Source: Lomentospora prolificans
Lineage: Eukaryota; Ascomycota; Sordariomycetes; Microascales; Microascaceae
Reading direction: 5' to 3'
Assembly: GCA_029532625.1 (NCBI GenBank)
Contig: JARFXM010000004.1
Location: 4,836,001 to 4,900,000, forward strand
Length of the DNA stretch: 64,000 nucleotides
A program made the translations under genes and the position numbers. Each line of letters begins with the position of its first letter. Position 1 is the first letter of the stretch. The notes beneath the pieces are model-generated. The model was given only the letters and a program-made list of their open reading frames with translations, ran no database searches and was not told the DNA's origin. Positions 1 through 9,436 of this stretch are shown in pieces.

Positions 1-181
1 ATGAAGATAGACCTTGCGCAGGGATGCGATTAACCCCTCCAGATGCTTTTACAGTAAAAACGTATTCTCTTCAAGGTGAAAGATGTTGGTATCACGAAAC
101 AGAAAGTTTTTATATTCCCTGGAACCCATCTATTCTAATAATCATCAAACCATCAAGAGGAAAGAAAAGGACCAAAAAAAA

Positions 182-1684
182 TCACGCCTCAAACACAAGC
201 ACCACAGAATCATCACCGGCCGTGACGATCCTTTCCCCCGTTTCACCCTGCACAAACCCGAGCACACCACCGCCCTCACCATCGCCGCGATGTCCCTTCC
301 ACTCCTTCACCGACCCACTATCGCTCCCGGCCGTCGCGCCGCCCGCGCGAAGATCCCACCTCTTCACGACGCCGTCCATGCCGCACGACGTAAGCTGCCA
401 CTGGCCCTTGATGAACTCGACCTTGACGACGGCGTGTTCACCGTGCGCCTGCTGGATGTGCCTTCGGACGGCGAAGCGGCGGGAGGCGTCGAAGACGGCG
501 ATGCTGCCGTCTACGCTACCGGCAGCGAGGAGGGTGGTCTGGGCGGTGGCGGAGGCACCCGGGCCGGAGGAGGTTGTAGAGAAGGAGAGGGTTTCGATGG
601 TGTCGGACTGGGCGACGAGGGAGGCTAGGATTTGGCCGCCGGCGGTGGCCTCGGCGGCGGCGCCCTTGGCCTTGCCACCGCGGCCGGAAGCTTGGGGTTG
701 GGCTGAGAGGCGGGGCAGGGAGATGATGCGGATGGCGCCGCCTACGCCGCCAACGGCGGCGAATGTTCCCTTGGGCTCGATGGCAATGGAGTAGAAGCCT
801 CCTTCGACGGCGAAACGCTGGTCGGCGCCGGTGAGGGAGACGGCCGTGCCGTTATCGCTTCCTAGGCCCTTGGCGGCGGCGAGGCCCCACACATCCCAAA
901 CGTAGAGAGTGATGTCCTCGGAAATGGTGACGAGGAGGCTGCCGTCGGGAGTCCAGGCGCCGGCGGTGCAGGACCCGGTGTGGAGGAAGTAGGACTGCGT
1001 GATTTGGAGGGGGTTCGAAGAGTCGGAGGGGTCGATGGTGTATACCCAGACGGAGCCGTCGACGGCGCCAATGGCGATGGTGTTAGGATACTCGGGCGAC
1101 GGGCAGGGCACAATCCAGTTCACCTCGGGAACCTCTTGCGCCTCGCCGAGGAATGTGAATTTGCAGGGTCTGCCCGGCGCGACATCCACGCCGTACGCGC
1201 GCAGCTTTCCGTCCATGCCACCCGACACGAGGACCTCGCCCTTGGGAAGGGTAAATGCCAGGGCTGATATCGAATCCGTGTGACCGTCGATCTCGAAGAG
1301 CGGGTCCAGGCCGGGCCTCTCGCCGGCGTTGGGGTCGTTGGGGTCGGCGTTGTAGCTGGCGGGGAGGACGGGGCGGGAGGGGGCCGCAGAGGTGTCGATC
1401 ACGTAGCCCTTTCCGGGAGCGTCGTCTTCGTCGCCTTCGGAGCCGCCGGTGGCGATTAGAGAGGGGTAGATGGGGTGCTGGGCGATGGCGAAGACGGAGT
1501 CCTTGTGCTTGTCGAAGTAGGCGATGGAGTCATTTTGGAGGAGGAGCTCGTCGTCGTCGTCGGCGTCGGAGTCCATGGCGACGTCAGTGTCGTCGATGTT
1601 GATTTCTTCCTCTACTTCATCCTGGGCGAGGACTTCGTCGTCCGAGTGGTCGGGATTCCTGTCGTGGTCGTGGGAGGAAGACAT
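182..1684 (-). CDS. SQT1: WD40-repeat ribosome-assembly chaperone, SQT1/AAMP-like
   Basis: Single-exon frame of 500 residues starting at the ATG complementary to 1682-1684. The first ~50 residues are strongly acidic (runs of D and E). A beta-propeller of WD40 repeats follows: HKDSVFAIAQHP near residue 60, GHTDSISALAF near 133 with SGGMDGKLRAYGV, then DGSVWVYTID, SEDITLYVWDVWG, GSVDGSIAVFD, SCGMDGVVKRWDL and a closing AGDDSVVLVFEA. An acidic head before seven or so WD repeats is the layout of yeast Sqt1 and animal AAMP. Sqt1 is known to bind nascent ribosomal protein uL16 (Rpl10) and deliver it to 60S subunits in the cytoplasm. The family call rests on remembered similarity and architecture. 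A low-complexity Gly/Ala/Ser stretch (about residues 330-350) interrupts one blade. The next gene, on the same strand, ends 633 bp upstream. Confidence 0.85.
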   Translation of the reverse strand: MSSSHDHDRNPDHSDDEVLAQDEVEEEINIDDTDVAMDSDADDDDELLLQNDSIAYFDKHKDSVFAIAQHPIYPSLIATGGSEGDEDDAPGKGYVIDTSAAPSRPVLPASYNADPNDPNAGERPGLDPLFEIDGHTDSISALAFTLPKGEVLVSGGMDGKLRAYGVDVAPGRPCKFTFLGEAQEVPEVNWIVPCPSPEYPNTIAIGAVDGSVWVYTIDPSDSSNPLQITQSYFLHTGSCTAGAWTPDGSLLVTISEDITLYVWDVWGLAAAKGLGSDNGTAVSLTGADQRFAVEGGFYSIAIEPKGTFAAVGGVGGAIRIISLPRLSAQPQASGRGGKAKGAAAEATAGGQILASLVAQSDTIETLSFSTTSSGPGASATAQTTLLAAGSVDGSIAVFDASRRFAVRRHIQQAHGEHAVVKVEFIKGQWQLTSCGMDGVVKRWDLRAGGATAGSDSGSVKEWKGHRGDGEGGGVLGFVQGETGERIVTAGDDSVVLVFEA

Positions 1685-2316
1685 GGTAGGATGCGGTAGA
1701 TAGGATGGCGGGGTAGAGGATGACGTAGAAGAGTAGGTGAGGTTGAAGAGGAGAATAGAACGGGGAAAGAAGGTGATAGATCTGGAACCTCTTTTTTGTT
1801 TCTAGATGCACAGAGCAGGGCAGCCTTTGGGATAGGACTGGAAATGCTTGGTAATCAGCCCGACGGAGGAATGTCGAGTGGCGGTTTGGTCTAGCGAAAT
1901 TGCTCGACGCTTTCGGTGCCCCGCATTAGAAATTTTGGTGATGATTATTTTTTTTCTACTTTTTGGCGGGGTAACAGCGAGCCTCGCTTATCAATCAGGT
2001 TGAGGCGCACTCGGGCTAAATTCCCCTGGCCTGGCCAGAAGAGCACCACGACACAGACTTGAGCTTCACTGGGTCTCTTTCGGGACAAAAGAGAAATGTC
2101 GAGGTTGGACACCGTATTACTCTAAGCTATCAGGGTATCTGTCTGTTTCTAAAGCGGCGGTGCTATACCTGCTCAAAACATCAACATCCTCTGTCGCTAC
2201 CGGCATTCGGGGCTTTCCAAGTACAAACCTAAGCCATTCCAACCGTAAATAGGAAAACTATTTTCAAGTAGACCGCACTCCGCCTTCCCAAACTCCTATG
2301 CCTCCTACCTTTCCGC
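1685..2316. other. Intergenic: SQT1-like promoter and downstream flank of the GS-like gene
   Basis: 632 bp between two minus-strand genes. It must contain the promoter and leader of the SQT1-like gene and the 3' end of the glutamine-synthetase-like gene. There is a short T-rich stretch around 1943-1963. I see no ORF of interest and no RNA gene. Confidence 0.6.
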
Positions 2317-4032
2317 TTATACCGTCTCGATATACCGCTTCACCTCCCTGTAGAAGTCAAGTTAGTTTCCAATTCGAAACCTGAAGAGGGTAGGCGCAAA
2401 TCAACTTACCAGTCGGTGACAGCCTCATCCCAAAGCTTGATCTCATGTTCCCTTGTACCGCCAAAGTGATCCACGAAATCATCTCCAAATACTTCTCTCG
2501 CAATGCTCTCCTTCCTCATGAACCACTCGTTCGCCTCCCTAAGACTCTTCGCTAACCTCTGCCCCATATCTGACTTTCCGCCCACATCGTCTCCCTTGCC
2601 TAGTGGCGGGCAAGGAATATCCAGCTTCTTCTCCACGCCCCTCCAACCTAGGCCCAAAATGGCAGCGAGCACATAGTAAGGGTTCGTGTCGGCTCCGCTG
2701 ACCCTGATCTCAAACCGTGTGGCGCCTGGTTTGGACGTGGGCGGCGCGATGAGGCGGATGGACGCGGCGCGGTGCTCGAGGCCCCAGGAAACCGTGACAG
2801 GGGCCCAAAAGTTCTCGACAAGACGCTTGTAGGAGTTGATTGTGGGTGCGACAAGGGGCATGATGTCGGGAAGGCCGTCGAGGATGCCGGCGAGGAAGTG
2901 GCGGCCTAGGTCGGAAAGTTGGGCAATGTCGGTCCACTGCGCGTCCGGGTCGGGTTTTTCGCGGGCGAGGAGATTGTTGCCGTCTTTGTCAACGAGAGAG
3001 AGGTGCATGTGGCCGCTATTTCCGGGGAGACCTTGCCTAGGCTTGGCCATGAAGCAAGGGATGATGCCGTACTTGGTCGATACGGACTTGACGATGTACC
3101 TTTTAGCAGAGCTAGATTAGTTTCCGCACTTCTGCAAAAAGATACGCGAATGGGGGTCGTCTCTCACTTGAACAGGCTCGCTCGGTCAGCCATCTGGCCA
3201 AGTTCGCCAAACTCCAACGCCGCCTCAAACACGCCCGGCCCACTCTCAGTATGCCAACCCTCAAGATCACAGTGAAATTTTTCGCAAGTATCAAACACAT
3301 CGTAATAATAGGCCTGGTTATGCACCGGTCTTGTCAAGCTGTAACCGAACATGCCTTCGGTAAGCGATGGCAGGGATTGCGGCGGGTTCTCTCGCAGATA
3401 TCCGGCAGGGGAGATTTCGGAGGTGGTTGCTGGTGTCTTGAACTGGTAAAACTCGTACTCGGCTGTGCGCGACACTGGTAAGTCCCTGAATATTCTCGAA
3501 TAAGAACCGGCGGCAATATCTGTCTCCTCACAACGCCCGAGGTCCTTTTTTGTTCCTTCAGGTAGCGCGTGGTTATTTCCATATAGACGAAAAGCTCACC
3601 TCCAGCCATGGCACCGTATCCTTTCTCCTGTATCCTTCCCAACATGGTCTTCACCAACCCCCTCGGGCACGCACACACGGGCTCCTTCGTATCCGGGTCG
3701 AAGAAGCTCACGAGGAAGAAGGGAACATTGTCCTCCCACGGAATGCGCCTGAAGGTCGAGAGGTCGGGGATCGCAAGGATGTCATGGTAGCCATTCTCCT
3801 GGTTGCTGATCTTGAGCTCGCGGACGTAAGTGAGGTCGTGCATGTCCCAGCCAAAAACGACGGAGCAGAAGCCGAAGCCGGCCTCGGCGACGGAAAGAAA
3901 CTTCTTCTTGGAAATGAGCTTGCCGCGAAGGATACCGTCTACGTCGATGCCGGCGAGCTTAACCTTGCTGTCATGCCTGAGAAGCTCGGGAAGCTCCGCG
4001 GCGGTGATGTCTTTGGGATCGGTGGAAGCCAT
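2317..4032 (-). CDS. Glutamine synthetase family protein (type-I-like), four exons
   Basis: Exons on the minus strand: 4032-3600, 3462-3168, 3099-2410 and 2347-2317. Introns are 137, 68 and 62 nt with GT..AG ends. The joined frame gives 482 residues. The N-terminal beta-grasp region carries GIDVDGILRGK near residue 28. The catalytic domain shows MAGAEYEFYQF around residue 141 (formed across intron 1) and KPRQGLPGNSGHMHLS at 262-277, a metal/glutamate-binding signature of glutamine synthetases. The final 31-nt exon supplies EVKRYIETV and the stop. The sequence resembles bacterial-type (GlnA/PuuA-like) enzymes rather than the ~360-residue eukaryotic GSII used for ammonium assimilation. Such proteins ligate glutamate to ammonia or an amine; the substrate cannot be read from sequence. 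The gene is head-to-head with an SDR gene 1.5 kb away. Confidence 0.85.
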
Positions 4033-5515
4033 TGTCGCGGAGGTTGCCGGTGTCGCGGAGGTTGCCGGTGTCGCGGGACAGCTAGAGGTCTACAAAGTAC
4101 GGGAAAATCCAAGATATAGTCTAAACCTAGCGCCAGCAAGACTTCCAGACAGTATTAGAGAAGAAAAAAACCCAGTGTTGAACTAGTAGAGAATTGGGCA
4201 GTTAAGGGGAGAGAAAGTTGCTCGATGAGGCTACGCGGAGGAGACAATTGGGGTAGGACCGACTTCTAATGCAACCTGAGACCAGAGATCGTAGCTTTGC
4301 TGCACGGTGTCGCAATAGTGGGCTGGCCAGCTGTTGGCCTGGCGCAGTGCCTTGGCAAAACCCCAGAATGGCGGTAATGACTTCGCCTTGAAATTGAGGC
4401 TTGCGCCAATTGATGGCCAGCACCGTGGACCCCTTTACTACGTCACGACCGGGGTGGCAGAGGGTCTAAGTTTTGCGATAAGGCCTGGCCGTGCTGTGGC
4501 TGGCCAATGGTCTCCTGCCTAATATTGACCCTGGCGTGCACGATGGTCTGGAGAAAGGGACACTGGAGGACATTCACTGGTCCATTCGAGAATGCCAGGC
4601 GGCGCAGCCTGGCCAGTGTCGCTGCGTTGTCCACATTCCGTGCAGATGCCAGGAATTTCCTTCGCACCCGACACGAGGTTTATGGCATTGAAAATGAACC
4701 CTTTATGCTTGAAAACATCACTAGAGGATCGACCATGTCCACACCGAGAATAGGATAGAGCAAAAACATCCAACCAAAACCCTATTTATTGTCTTTGACC
4801 GACGATTCCCGCGTCGAGCCGTGGCCGCGACACGCGACAGGGTTCTGACCTCATAGAGAGATCCCAAGAGATACTCAAAGCGCTCGTGGTGGCAATTCCT
4901 CAAGTAATTCCTATCACTCTCCCCATCCATTATTCGTAGTCTTTGAAGTGAGAGAGGCTCCATTGGCATACGGCGAACTTGCTATCTCGGATGATATCTA
5001 GTACTTTTTGCTGGCCATGTGCCTAGCGATCGGTGGGTGTTCAAGGGACTTTTGTACTTGGACATTGTCCGTATCTTATCGGCACTCTCGCCCCGCCAAA
5101 ACAGCTCCCCACTTCCGTTTTCGGAACCCTGTGACACTGGACTTATAAGATGGACAAAGTTGGGCACGAAACACCTACTGTTGGTCCTGCCGGGATCAAC
5201 TAGACAGGAAACAACATCTCCTTCTGGAATATCGTGTATCTGTGCCCGCGTCATACGAGCCAAGTTTCCTGTTTGGTTCGCGTAGAGCATAAAAGTGACT
5301 GCTTCTCAGAGATTGAGACTCCAAGTCGACGCCTAGCTCCGGCATATCCTTAACCCCACATCACCCCTCCTTGTGACTCTTTCTGCCACTTCTCTCCTGA
5401 AAACCTTTTTGGGGCCTTAGGAGATAGAGGCTTTTGGGCGCTTTTTGGTATTGTCAATCGTTCCGAGGATACTTATCCGTTTTAGATACCCCATTCCTGT
5501 CGTCATTTTATCAGA
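4033..5515. promoter_or_regulatory. Divergent intergenic region, GS-like / SDR genes
   Basis: About 1.5 kb shared upstream of two head-to-head genes. It begins with the 18-nt tandem repeat at the GS-like start. It is rich in CTGGCC/GCCAGC-type words (for example around 4322-4340, 4408-4415, 4487-4505 and 4606-4615). No frame looks coding and no RNA gene was recognised. Core promoter elements are not obvious. Confidence 0.6.
4034..4076. repeat. 18-nt tandem repeat directly before the GS-like start codon
   Basis: The unit GTCGCGGAGGTTGCCGGT (plus-strand reading) occurs twice in full, followed by the first 7 nt of a third copy. It ends one base from the ATG of the glutamine-synthetase-like gene, so it lies in that gene's 5' leader. 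The period is a multiple of three. The repeat is exact. Confidence 0.95.
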
Positions 5516-6556
5516 ATGGCGTCTGCATCTGCGCCTCGAGGCCGTCTGGCCGGTAAGAACACCATCATCACCGGCGCAGCTGGGTAAGCATGATCGCTTC
5601 CGCCCACCGACCATGATATCGCTATCCTAACACTACCCCAGTGGCATTGGCCTTGAAACCTCTATCCTCTTCGCTAAGGAGGGTGCCAACGTACTCATGA
5701 CCGATGTCCAGCCAGCCGCCCTCGAAACGGCCGTGAAGAAGGTCCTCCAACTCGTCCCTAACGCGTCCCGTGTTGAAGGCAAGGTATGTATGAACTTTCC
5801 CACTTAGTCGCGTCAACAAGAGGAACTAATAGAGCCCCCAGGTCTGCGATGTATCCAAGGAAGCTGATGTCCAAGCCGTCGTCGAAGCTGTCGACTCCTG
5901 GGGTGGCCTCGACGTAATGTTCAACAACGCCGGTATCATGCACGCCCGCGACGACGACGCCGTGAACACCCCTGAGGAAATCTGGGACCTCACCCAAAAC
6001 ATCAACGTCAAGGGCGTCTGGTACGGCTGCAAACACGCCGTGCTCTCTCTACGACGCAACAAGAAGACCAAAGCGTCCATCATCAACACCGCTAGCGTCG
6101 TCGCCCTCGTCGGCGCCGCCACTCCCCAACTCGCCTACACCGCCTCCAAGGGCGCTGTACTGGCCCTCACTAGGGAACTCGCCATGGTGCACGCTCGAGA
6201 GGGCTTCAGGTTCAACTCGCTGTGCCCCGCGCCTCTCAACACCCCCCTCTTGCAGGACTGGTTGGGTGACGATAAGCACAAGCGGATGAGGAGGGAGATC
6301 CATTTTCCTATGGGACGGTTTGGCGAGGCTATCGAGCAGGCGCAGGCGGTTGTGTTCCTTGCGAGCGATGAGAGCAGTTTCGTCAATGGCCACGTAAGTT
6401 TTGTCGACTTCAGTCACGGAAAAAACGGTTCGCTGATGAGATTCTTTATAGGACTTTGCCGTAGATGGCGGCATGACCAAGGCCTATGTCACATCTGAGG
6501 ATGCGCCTACACCGGCTCCCGTCAACAACGCCCTGAAGGATTCCCTAGACTCCTAA
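5516..6556 (+). CDS. Short-chain dehydrogenase/reductase, four exons
   Basis: Exons 5516-5583, 5642-5783, 5842-6393 and 6452-6556; introns are all 58 nt with GT..AG ends. The joined product is 288 residues, normal for a classical SDR. Rossmann nucleotide-binding motif TGAAGGIG at residues 19-26, of which the GGIG part is built across intron 1. FNNAG at 97-101, catalytic Ser155 in INTAS, and the YxxxK pair Tyr169/Lys173 in YTASK are all present. The C-terminal VDGGMT segment is typical of the family. No targeting signal is evident. The enzyme should carry out NAD(P)-dependent oxidation or reduction of an alcohol/carbonyl; the substrate is unknown. It is divergent from the GS-like gene and its 3' end faces the 2-methylisocitrate lyase gene 272 bp away. 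Confidence 0.9.
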
Positions 6557-6828
6557 GGTCTTCGCGACTCGTCAATGTTAGGCACACAGTTAGTCGACTG
6601 GGCGCGGTCGTGTGCGGCTGGCCGACACTCCTAAAATATACAACCATCTATGATTATTTTCATGAACTCTATTCTGAATAATGTGAAATATCTGCCAGGC
6701 TGGTGTTCCTAGTTTAAACATAGTCCTATACAACCCAGTTGAGCCAACCGAAAAAGTCGAAAGAGATACGCCACCCAAATGCTACTGTATAACCCTTGCT
6801 CCTATCTCACATACGATCACATTCCATC

Positions 6829-8689
6829 TTAGTGGAACTGCCCCTCAGTGTTACCCTCTCCCATGCTCTTGCTCGTCGAGTTACCAGACTTGATTGCACC
6901 CATGATACCATCCATGTACTTAGCACCGCTCCACTTCTGGTGCGTCAAAACATCGCAGCCGAGCTCCTTCTCTCTCCTCTGAACAATGTTTACATAGGCA
7001 AGCATGCCATCCTTCTTGAACTCCTTGGCGAGCTCGTTCGAGATAGTAGCGGTGGAGTGGAGACCAGCGAGCGAGATGAGCTGGAGGACGAAACCCTCCT
7101 TGGCGATATCCCAGATGAAGGACTTGAGCTTCTCGTTCGTGAAACCGTGCGCCATCCAGTTGAATGACGGGCTGAGGTTATATACAAGGCCCTTGCCGGG
7201 GTAGACGGAACGGACCTCGCGGGCGAGGTCGGTGGCGACCTTCACGTTCGGGTCACCGGTTTCGACCCAGAGGAGATCGGCGTAGGGGCCGAATGCAATG
7301 GCGCGCTTGGTAGCAGCGTTCATTCCGGCTCGATAGTGATAGTAGCCCTCGCTAGTACGAGGAACGTCCCACGAAAAGTAGACGGGGGACGAGGTATACT
7401 TGTTGGCGAGCTGCCTGCGGGCGGCCAAGCCCATGTCGCGGTTCTTGCGCACAGTGGCGAGGTACTCGTCTATACTGGCCTGTGAAACGCCTTCCTTCTC
7501 CATGTGCTTAACGGCAGCCTCATCGAAGGTCATGAGAGGAGTGCCTTTGACCCAGCTAGCCTCAAAAGCATCAATCTCTCCTGAAGTTGCACCCTTTGCC
7601 TCCATAGCCTGGAGAGTCTCGGCGAGGGGCTGGATGGACTCATCGGCGACACCAAGGATAAACTCGTGATCACGTACATCAATTGTGCTGCTGATAAGTT
7701 TTCCGCTCTCAGAGTCTGTCCTAGCAATGACAAGGTTCTCACAGCCCATGACATCCCATTGGAAACGAGCAGCGACAAGGCGGTTGATATGTTCGCCAAT
7801 GGGCACGAGGACCTTGCCGGCGAGATGCCCACATTTCTTGCCTCCGTGAAGCTGGTCCTCAAAGTGGACTGCAGCAGCACCATTCTCAGCAAATAGCTTA
7901 GCGAGCTTGAGGACAGCCGTGAGACCTCCATGGCCGGTGTCGCCATCCGCGATGATGGGACGGAGGTAGTCGATATACGGGGTCTTGGAGCGCTGCTCGG
8001 CAGTCATCTGGCGCCGTTCGTCCCATTGTTTGCGGTCATGCATGGATTGGGCCTTGGCGAGGCGCTGTACTTGGTTGGGGACGGTATTATAGGGGTAGTC
8101 GCCAAAATCGGGTGAGACTTCGTTCGTCGTAGTGAGTAGGGAGGAACACGCCCATCCGGAGATGTAGAGGACTTCCTGGTGGGGGGCTTGTTGGGTCATT
8201 TGGACAGGATCAATGGCGCCCACTATAAATTTGAGAGTTAGCAAAAATCCGCACTCTAGAGTAGTGTAGTTCCTACAACATACTGGTATGAATAGGCTCG
8301 CCCTTGGCACCTCGTTCCTTGACCAGATCAAAGAGCTTCTTCGCCATCACAGAGCTAGGATAGACCTGCTGCTGAGTGCCTCGCTTCGTAGCTACATCCT
8401 TCGCAGTGTATGGCCTCCTAATGCCCTCATATCGCGGGGTATTCCACCACGCCTCGATCTCAGCGACCTGGGAGTCAAACAGAGCATCCTCAGCAGAGCC
8501 TGTCTTCTCGGCCTCAGAGAGAAGCTGGAACGAGTCCGGCGTGGTGGCTGGTCGCATAATTACGGTCGCGGGCCTGAAGCGGAGTCTTGGTGTGGTCGAC
8601 AGGAACCTTGTGGTATGGACGGACGGAGAAATAGTCGGCCTCACCACAGCAAGTCGGCGGGAGGATCGAGTGGCGTTCCTCGACAACAT
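6829..8689 (-). CDS. mclA: 2-methylisocitrate lyase, mitochondrial (isocitrate lyase family)
   Basis: Two exons: 8689-8284 and 8222-6829, with a 61-nt GT..AG intron. The product is 599 residues. The ATG at 8689 opens a presequence rich in Arg/Ser/Thr (MLSRNATRSSRRL..., with RFLSTTPR near residue 28), typical of mitochondrial import; an in-frame GTG further upstream was not used. The isocitrate lyase superfamily signature KKCGH lies at residues 264-268. Around it, GKVLVP, RFQWDVMG and ENLVIARTDS resemble yeast Icl2 (2-methylisocitrate lyase) more than glyoxylate-cycle Icl1, and no peroxisomal tail is seen. The enzyme would split 2-methylisocitrate into pyruvate and succinate at the end of the methylcitrate cycle. 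The head-to-head 2-methylcitrate synthase strongly supports this choice over isocitrate lyase, though KKCGH rather than KRCGH leaves some doubt. Confidence 0.87.
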
Positions 8690-8908
8690 TGTTCGCACAA
8701 TTGAGTGCAACGAGAGATAGACAGACCTCGAGCCCACAAACCTTGATAATGGCTAGAAAAGCAACACTCAATGGGAACAAATCGGTCTAGTAAAGAGGGA
8801 TTTTAAGGGAGAAAGAATTAATCCCAAGGGGGGTAGATACCAAGTAAGCTTTGCTTCGGACGAAAGCCTGACTCCAGCACTCTGGCGAGGAAGTGGGCTG
8901 CTCGGCAT

Positions 8909-8919
8909 TCGGAATCCGA
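8909..8919. promoter_or_regulatory. Inverted CGG/CCG palindrome (possible zinc-cluster factor site)
   Basis: TCGGAATCCGA is a perfect 11-bp palindrome. It presents CGG and CCG triplets three bases apart, the layout bound by Zn2Cys6 activators of fungi. It lies roughly 220 bp from the lyase start and 520 bp from the synthase start. The cognate factor is unknown. Confidence 0.4.
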
Positions 8920-8984
8920 GAACTTGAGCGTCGGCGGGCTTAGTCACCCGTGGAGTCGGGGAATGTGGGCAAGTGTCTGATAGG

Positions 8985-8989
8985 CCAAT
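8985..8989 (+). promoter_or_regulatory. CCAAT box
   Basis: CCAAT within TAGGCCAATC in the shared methylcitrate promoter. This is the core word of the fungal HAP complex. The motif is short and could be chance. Confidence 0.3.
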
Positions 8990-9089
8990 CTGTCTAGCCC
9001 TTCACCCGTAATGGCCATTAGTGCGGCTTGCCTCGGCTCGGTCCCATATGTTCGACTCGGCTCAGTAAGAGAGGAGCCATGGGAAAATG

Positions 9090-9121
9090 CTGGGGTGTGA
9101 CGTGATGGGCTAATGGCGGGG
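9090..9121 (+). promoter_or_regulatory. Pair of CreA-like SYGGRG motifs
   Basis: CTGGGG at 9090-9095 and GCGGGG at 9116-9121, 20 bp apart, both match the SYGGRG consensus of the carbon-catabolite repressor CreA. Closely spaced pairs are the kind considered functional in Aspergillus. They sit about 320-350 bp before the 2-methylcitrate synthase start. Confidence 0.4.
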
Positions 9122-9436
9122 GAGGGGCCCGCCATCCCTAGTACCTGCTTCAGCCGGTGGCTCCTGCGCGCTTGTGACAATGGCCGAGAGATGGGGAAGA
9201 GCCGAGTATGTGCGAGCTTTTGTTGGGGTTCCTCCCTTTTTATTTCCTTCCTTCTTCCTGATTTTTGAATCGTCATCCGTCAATTGATTTATAGACATTG
9301 GGGCTCTAATCTCATCATCGTCGGCGTCTACTTCCCTCATATCTAGGCTCTAAATACTCATTCACACCCCCTTCCTCCCTTTGACTTGACCACTCGGTAT
9401 CCTTAACTACCGCCTCTCATCTCGCCTCATCCCCGA

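Larger units (their letters stand above)
8690..9436. promoter_or_regulatory. Shared divergent promoter of 2-methylisocitrate lyase and 2-methylcitrate synthase
   Basis: 747 bp between two divergent start codons. It contains an inverted CGG/CCG palindrome (8909-8919), a CCAAT box (8985-8989), two CreA-like SYGGRG words (9090-9095 and 9116-9121) and a CT-rich stretch before the synthase start. The arrangement would allow joint carbon-source control of both genes. The sites are inferred from short motifs only. Confidence 0.65.

Noticed and set aside
24..794. Plus-strand frames over the end of the SQT1-like gene
   Set aside because: Shadows of the WD40 gene read in the wrong direction.
8690..8737. 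Upstream extension of the 2-methylisocitrate lyase to 8737
   Set aside because: It would start at GTG. The downstream ATG at 8689 begins a good mitochondrial presequence.
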